A stretch of 64,000 nucleotides of DNA from Sediminibacillus massiliensis (GTDB lineage: Bacteria; Bacillota; Bacilli; Bacillales; Amphibacillaceae): positions 215,624 through 279,623 of the forward strand of contig NZ_LT732535.1 in assembly GCF_900156915.1 (NCBI RefSeq). The letters are read 5' to 3'. Made by a program: the position numbers and the translations under genes. How positions within the stretch are numbered: the first letter of the stretch is position 1; each line of letters begins with the position of its first letter. This document shows, in pieces, positions 59,781-64,000 of the stretch. The notes beneath the pieces are model-generated. The model was not told the DNA's origin, made no database searches, and was given only the letters and a program-made list of their open reading frames with translations.

Positions 59781-61153
59781 AGTTCATTCCGCACAGTTAT
59801 CAAAAATACAATATCAATCGAATCATCCAGAACCCTGCAATTGCCCTATGGCTTGATATGGGTCTCGGGAAGACAGCGATCACCCTGACGGCTGTAAATG
59901 ATTTGAAGTACAACCGGTTTGAAGTCAACAAGATACTGGTGGTAGCTCCGAAAAAAGTGGCCCAGGGTACTTGGACAAATGAAGCAAGGAAGTGGGATCA
60001 TCTACAGCTGCTGCGATTCTCCATCGTCCTTGGATCTCAACAGAAACGGATTCGGGCACTAAATAAGCCGGCAGACATCTACATCATCAACCGGGACAAC
60101 GTTGTGTGGCTAGTGGATTACTACCGGAATCAATGGCCCTTTGACATGGTGATTTTGGACGAGTCTTCCAGCTTTAAAAATCATCAGTCTAAACGGTTCA
60201 AAGCATTGAAGCAAGTAAGACCGCACATCAAACGAATCGTCGAATTGACAGGTACTCCGGCACCTAATGGCCTGATAGATACCTGGGCGCAGATTTATTT
60301 ATTGGACCAAGGGGAAAGACTTGGCAAGCGGATCACCGGATTCCGGGAACGATACTTCGAGCCTGATCAGCGAAACAGGGACCGAGTGTTTTCTTACGCA
60401 CCCAAAGACGGGGCGGAAAACAAAATACACAGCTTGTTAAACGACATCGTTGTCAGTATGAAGGCGGAAGATTATATCGAGTTGCCGCCGGTAACCTACA
60501 ATTCAATACCTGTCATCTTGGATGAAAAGGCGAAAAAGTCCTATGAAAAATTAGAGAAGGAAATGCTTTTGGAAGTGGATGAAGCCGAAATAACAGCCAC
60601 CTCTGCAGCAGTTCTCGGAGGGAAATTGTTACAGCTTTGCAACGGTGCGGTTTATGACGAAAATCGAAGTATCATCGATATCCACAAAAATAAACTGGAA
60701 GCCTTCCTGGAATTAATTGAAGCACTGAACGGATCTCCTGTTTTGGTCTTCTACAGTTTTCAACACGACAAGGATCGGATTAAGAAAGCTTTGGAGAAAA
60801 CAAATCTAAAAGTACGAGAGTTGAAAACGGCCCAGGATGAAGATGATTGGAACAATAAAGAAATCGACGTACTACTAGCCCATCCAGCATCGGCTGGATA
60901 CGGGCTGAATCTTCAAAAAGGCGGCAACCATGTTGTCTGGTACGGGCTTAACTGGTCCTTGGAGCTGTACGAACAAGCCAATGCAAGGTTGGTTAGGCAG
61001 GGGCAGAAAGAAAAAGTCTTCATCCATCGTTTAATCGTCCAGGGAGGAATGGATGAAAATGTGGAGGACGCATTAAAGGGCAAGGCCGTTACCCAGAATA
61101 ACCTTCTTGCAGCACTGAAAGCCAGAATTGAAAAAGTCAAAGAGGAGGCCTGA
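59777..61153 (+). CDS. SNF2-family DNA helicase/translocase
   Basis: 458 aa, two RecA domains. Walker A is MGLGKT (K32), motif II DESS (128-131), motif III ELTGTPAPNG, and the C-terminal half has LLAHPASAGYGLNLQ and ANARLVRQGQ. It remodels DNA-protein complexes or forks together with VRR-NUC. Confidence 0.92.
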   Translation: MKFIPHSYQKYNINRIIQNPAIALWLDMGLGKTAITLTAVNDLKYNRFEVNKILVVAPKKVAQGTWTNEARKWDHLQLLRFSIVLGSQQKRIRALNKPADIYIINRDNVVWLVDYYRNQWPFDMVILDESSSFKNHQSKRFKALKQVRPHIKRIVELTGTPAPNGLIDTWAQIYLLDQGERLGKRITGFRERYFEPDQRNRDRVFSYAPKDGAENKIHSLLNDIVVSMKAEDYIELPPVTYNSIPVILDEKAKKSYEKLEKEMLLEVDEAEITATSAAVLGGKLLQLCNGAVYDENRSIIDIHKNKLEAFLELIEALNGSPVLVFYSFQHDKDRIKKALEKTNLKVRELKTAQDEDDWNNKEIDVLLAHPASAGYGLNLQKGGNHVVWYGLNWSLELYEQANARLVRQGQKEKVFIHRLIVQGGMDENVEDALKGKAVTQNNLLAALKARIEKVKEEA

Positions 61154-61155
61154 TG

Positions 61156-61680
61156 ATGCAATTGTCAGAAAAGCAACTAAAAGTGATCACCGAAACAGTG
61201 TCCAAAGAAGTGATAAGGGCCTACAAAGAGGATGAAAACAAACGACAGCAAGAAAAGCATGACAGACGGCTCCACAATATAAAATTGCTGTTGAAGCATT
61301 ATCGGGCACTTGTGCTGCATTGCCAAAAGCGAGAAGATGACCTGGAAAAATTCGAGGGGACGTCGATTCAGGATTTGGACATCGACGAAATCAATCTCGA
61401 AACGATTGAATCCATCAAGCAGAGCAAGAAAAAATCCATCGCAATGGTTTATTTTATTAAAGGCAAGATGGAGGCCTACCGCCGTAATTGCAGTGAAGAT
61501 GAGATGAAATACTTCCGTGTGCTGGAGATGAAATACATCACGCCAAGGAAATATACCAACAGAGAGATTGCAGAAGTCGAACACATCGAGGAAAGAACGG
61601 TTAGAAGATATCTGGAAAGGGCCATTGCGGATTTGCCGGTCATATTCTTTGGAATTGATGCCATTAAGTTCAAAAAGTGA
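61156..61680 (+). CDS. RinA/ArpU-like late transcription regulator
   Basis: 174 aa, charged and helical, with a sigma-70 region 4-like HTH at the C-terminus (YTNREIAEVEHIEERTVRRYLERAI, about 135-160). Such proteins switch on packaging and structural genes in Firmicute phages. GAGGAGG is upstream; ATG 61153 is also possible. The phased repeats just after it are its likely target. Confidence 0.72.
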   Translation: MQLSEKQLKVITETVSKEVIRAYKEDENKRQQEKHDRRLHNIKLLLKHYRALVLHCQKREDDLEKFEGTSIQDLDIDEINLETIESIKQSKKKSIAMVYFIKGKMEAYRRNCSEDEMKYFRVLEMKYITPRKYTNREIAEVEHIEERTVRRYLERAIADLPVIFFGIDAIKFKK

Positions 61681-61683
61681 TTC

Positions 61684-61731
61684 TGTCCGAAATCTGTCCA
61701 CAAAGTGTCCGTATAAACGTGTTAATATGAT
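61684..61731 (+). promoter_or_regulatory. Candidate late promoter with phased activator repeats
   Basis: TGTCC occurs at 61684, 61695 and 61706, exactly 11 bp apart on one DNA face, followed 15 bp later by a TATGAT -10 box (61726-61731) with no -35. This is an activator-dependent promoter layout upstream of the terminase genes. Confidence 0.55.
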
Positions 61732-61756
61732 AGTGTGAGAAAAATGTGAAATCGTA

Positions 61757-61788
61757 AAAGGGCGCCTGGATAACTAGGTGCCCTTTTT
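61757..61788 (+). terminator. Terminator just after the candidate late promoter
   Basis: A 12-pair stem AAAAGGGCGCCT/AGGTGCCCTTTT with an 8-nt loop and T tract. It can end the early operon or serve as an antitermination checkpoint for late transcripts. Confidence 0.85.
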
Positions 61789-61812
61789 AATATAAGCTAG
61801 GAGGTGGATACC

Positions 61813-61935
61813 ATGGCAAAGGGAGACGTAAGACGTGGACCAGTGTCCAAGGAGAACACATCCAACAGTAGCAAGAAGGATTCACGGTTAAAAGGCCGTA
61901 GTGGTCCGGAGAAAAATAAAAAGAATAACAAGTAA
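61813..61935 (+). CDS. Small very basic phage protein
   Basis: 40 aa starting MAKGDVRRGPVSKEN, Lys/Arg/Asn/Ser-rich, probably disordered. TAGGAGGTGG precedes the ATG. It lies between two hairpins ahead of the terminase genes. Not recognised. Confidence 0.6.
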   Translation: MAKGDVRRGPVSKENTSNSSKKDSRLKGRSGPEKNKKNNK

Positions 61936-61938
61936 GCA

Positions 61939-61969
61939 AGGCGCCTGACAACGGGCGTTTTTTTTTCTG
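61939..61969 (+). terminator. Weak terminator before terS
   Basis: A short CGCC/GGCG stem is followed by eight T. Confidence 0.45.
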
Positions 61970-62008
61970 TTTGCATACAACGGTATAGGGAGGTAGGTGC
62001 TGATGTAA

Positions 62009-62653
62009 ATGAAAAACAAACCCCATGCAAACTACTGCGGAGCGAAAACGAGATCTGGACAACCTTGTAAGAACAGAGCAATGCCAAATGGACGTTGTCG
62101 CATGCACGGCGGCAAATCAACAGGAGCCCCTCCGGCAAAGATGAAAAAGAATACAAATGCAAACAAGCATAATCTTTTCACGAAATATTTGCCGCAGGAA
62201 ACCATAGACATCATGGGCGGTATTGACTCGATGCAACCAATTGATATTTTGTGGATGAACATACAAATGCAGTTTGCGTCAATCATAAGGGCCCAACAGA
62301 TTATGTATGTCAAAGATCAAGATGACAGAACGGAAACCCTAAAAAAGCTAAAAGTAGAAAATGTTCGAACGAGGGAAGGTCCAGCACAGATACCGATTGA
62401 AAGAGAATATGAAATACAGCAAGCCTGGGATAAACAAGCTACTTTCATGAATTCTCTCAGCAGGTCCATGGCCGAATTACGAAACATGTTGAAGCAGTTC
62501 GATGAAATGGCAAGCCTGGATGACGAGAGACGATTGAAGCTGCAGCAGATGAATCTGAATCTCGAAAAGACAAAAGCAGAAATCGAAAAGTTGACTGACA
62601 AAGACAGTAACCAACCTATCGAAATCACGATAAAAAGAAAAGAAAAAAGGTAA
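62009..62653 (+). CDS. terS: Probable terminase small subunit
   Basis: 214 aa. The N-terminal Cys/His cluster (YCGAKTRSGQPCKN..CRMHGGKSTGAP) is followed by NANKHNLFTKYLP, a segment found in phage small terminases, then long helices for ring assembly. It would recognise the packaging site for TerL. Called mainly from the motif and its place before terL. Confidence 0.72.
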   Translation: MKNKPHANYCGAKTRSGQPCKNRAMPNGRCRMHGGKSTGAPPAKMKKNTNANKHNLFTKYLPQETIDIMGGIDSMQPIDILWMNIQMQFASIIRAQQIMYVKDQDDRTETLKKLKVENVRTREGPAQIPIEREYEIQQAWDKQATFMNSLSRSMAELRNMLKQFDEMASLDDERRLKLQQMNLNLEKTKAEIEKLTDKDSNQPIEITIKRKEKR

Positions 62654-62702
62654 AATTTTATGCATTATTTTCGGGAAATAATTTATTTTCATATCCGGAA
62701 AA

Positions 62703-62718
62703 CGTTGATAAATCAACG
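62703..62718. promoter_or_regulatory. Inverted repeat between terS and terL
   Basis: CGTTGAT-AA-ATCAACG, perfect 7-bp arms, with ATGCAT palindromes on both sides (62661 and 62730 regions). It could be part of a packaging or regulatory site. Confidence 0.3.
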
Positions 62719-62760
62719 ATGTATAAAATCATGCATAATTGATAATTTTGAGGATTTTTC

Positions 62761-62785
62761 AACCCCTTGAATAACAAGGGTTTTA
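62761..62785 (+). terminator. Hairpin between terS and terL
   Basis: AACCCCTTG-n5-CAAGGGTT followed by TTAAG, weak T tract. Confidence 0.45.
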
Positions 62786-62869
62786 AGTTTTTCCAACTTC
62801 CTAAAATAGGCATTATGTAAACTAAAAATGAATAGCTTATACATCGATATACACTTTGAGGTGTCAAGT

Positions 62870-64000
62870 ATGATAGAGAAAGATGTCAATCCTCACTTTG
62901 AAGATTTTCTTTTCGACTGGCGACAAAAATTCCAGTTGTTGGTCGGAGGTTACGGATCCAGTAAAAGTTATCATGTAGCCTTGAAGTTAATTCTTAAGTT
63001 GCTTGAGGAGAAAAGAACTGCCCTGGTCGTCCGGGAAGTATATGATACTCACCGGGAATCCACGTATTCTCTTCTTGAAGAAATCGTTGAAGATTTGGGC
63101 CTGGATAATAAAATCAAGTGCATCACGTCTCCGATGCAAATTCGATTCCCTAACGGTTCAAAGATAATTTTCAAAGGGATGGATAAACCGGCAAAACTAA
63201 AATCGATTAACAATATTTCGATTATTTGGCTGGAAGAGTGTTCTGAAATAAAGTATGACGGTTTCAAGGAATTGATTGGTCGTCTCAGACATCCTCATTT
63301 GTCGTTGCACATGATTCTGTCCACCAATCCAGTGGATGAGGGAAATTGGACTTATTCGCACTTCTTCATCAAAAATAAAGGCCAAGAGGATGAGGTTATC
63401 TTTTTGGATGATGAGGAGTTATACAAGCAAAGAACAGTAGTCAAAGACGATACGTATTACCACCATTCCGTAGCAGACGACAACTTGTTTCTTCCGGAAA
63501 GCTACATCCAAGAGCTCGAGAAAACGAAAGTGTATGATCTGGATCTTTACCGAGTTGCCCGTAAAGGTCGATTTGGTGTGTCTGGCAGAAAGGTATTGCC
63601 TCAATTCGAAAGCAAGCCACATAAAGAGGTTATGGCTGCCATCAATTCCCTTCACAGGCCTTTGTACCGAAACGGCATGGACTTCGGATTTGAAGAATCT
63701 TACAACGCACTTCTTCGGATGGCCATCGATGACAAAAACAAGATTCTTTATATTTACTGGGAATATTACACCAGGCACAAGGACGATCCGGAAATTGCCG
63801 ACGATTTACAAGAGTTTAAGAGAAGCAAGGAAAGGATCAAAGGAGATTCGGCAGAACCTAAGACCATTTACTATTTGCAAAAAAGAGGCCTGAAGATAGA
63901 CCCGGCGAGGAAGTTCCAAGGCTCCAGGTTGCAATACACCAAAAAAGTAAAAAGGTTTCAAAAGATTGTTTGCTCCGATCAGTGCCCTAACACCATCAGA
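62870..64000 (+). CDS. terL: Terminase large subunit (partial, 3' end outside window)
   Basis: The first 377 codons of the DNA-packaging ATPase-nuclease, with the frame open to the window end. The P-loop variant is GGYGSSKSY (K32), Walker [10 protein letters not shown] (E122/E123), and coupling motif LSTNP. RNase H-type nuclease acidic residues are D271 (MDFGF) and D326 (GDSAEP). Terminase_3 (PBSX XtmB-like) group. ATG 62870 has GAGGTG upstream. Confidence 0.93.
   Translation, partial: MIEKDVNPHFEDFLFDWRQKFQLLVGGYGSSKSYHVALKLILKLLEEKRTALVVREVYDTHRESTYSLLEEIVEDLGLDNKIKCITSPMQIRFPNGSKIIFKGMDKPAKLKSINNISIIWLEECSEIKYDGFKELIGRLRHPHLSLHMILSTNPVDEGNWTYSHFFIKNKGQEDEVIFLDDEELYKQRTVVKDDTYYHHSVADDNLFLPESYIQELEKTKVYDLDLYRVARKGRFGVSGRKVLPQFESKPHKEVMAAINSLHRPLYRNGMDFGFEESYNALLRMAIDDKNKILYIYWEYYTRHKDDPEIADDLQEFKRSKERIKGDSAEPKTIYYLQKRGLKIDPARKFQGSRLQYTKKVKRFQKIVCSDQCPNTIR

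Larger units (their letters stand above)
40250..64000. mobile_element. Prophage integrated in comGA (incomplete, continues past window)
   Basis: At least 23.7 kb of temperate siphovirus-like prophage. Order: serine integrase, lysogeny switch, early small genes, replication and recombination module, late regulator and terminase. From 42.7 kb onward the recognised genes all read on the plus strand, and most are overlapping or tightly packed. Structural and lysis genes and the right junction with the 5' part of comGA are expected beyond 64 kb. I saw no decayed genes, so it may be active. Confidence 0.95.

Noticed and set aside
63419-63778. 119-aa minus-strand open frame
   Set aside because: It is antisense to the well-supported terminase large subunit.

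Overview
The window is a low-GC Gram-positive chromosome from a spore-forming Bacillaceae bacterium. Gene order follows the Bacillus subtilis sigA-yqf-yqg-comG segment closely. Several proteins have acidic tails or linkers, so a mildly halophilic or alkaliphilic genus near Oceanobacillus, Virgibacillus or Halobacillus is my guess. The species cannot be named from the sequence alone.

Positions 1-13.7 kb hold housekeeping genes: the primary sigma factor, cytochrome c550, TrmK, a NIF3-family protein, IspH, helicase CshB, endonuclease IV, a lytic transglycosylase, IspG, a YqfZ-like LysM protein, an NfeD-like protein and a Na/phosphate symporter with a PhoU-like tail. A six-gene tRNA cluster (Asn, Met, His, Ile2, Ser, Phe) lies at 13.9-14.5 kb. 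SodA, an MFS transporter and a class B penicillin-binding protein follow. The phosphate-starvation operon pstS-C-A-B1-B2-phoU (19.1-24.3 kb) sits behind a recognisable PhoP box array. From 24.4 to 36.6 kb come the yqzC/yqzD pair, rpmG, 5-formyltetrahydrofolate cyclo-ligase, a rhomboid protease, an M42 peptidase, a solitary SpoVAF-type spore protein, YqgQ, glucokinase, an LTA synthase, YqgW, YqgX and YqgY. A 130-bp structured repeat with terminal inverted repeats lies at 31.5 kb.

The minus-strand competence pseudopilus operon comGA-GG occupies 36.8-40.26 kb, but comGA is cut through its Walker A motif. Everything from about 40.25 kb to the end of the window is a prophage of at least 23.7 kb. 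Its serine integrase abuts the comGA remnant in the same orientation and reading frame. The upstream half of comGA must lie beyond the window, so competence probably depends on prophage excision in this strain.

The prophage reads in order: serine integrase with a LexA-like box, an Xre protein, a CI-like repressor facing a Cro-like protein across an operator region with four repeats, many small early genes, and a replication module. That module contains a Gln-rich protein, DUF2800, DUF2815, a PolA-type polymerase, dUTPase, HNH endonuclease, a phage sigma factor, a VirE primase-helicase, a nine-copy iteron region, a VRR-NUC nuclease and an SNF2 helicase. A RinA/ArpU-like late regulator follows, then a promoter-like site with three repeats at 11-bp spacing and a terminator just downstream, and finally the terminase small and large subunits. 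The large subunit runs off the end.

Most notable are the comGA-splitting prophage, the iteron-type origin, the late-promoter architecture, the phage-encoded sporulation-type sigma factor, and the two Gln-rich replication-module proteins. All functional statements come from sequence reading and family knowledge. No database search was run.
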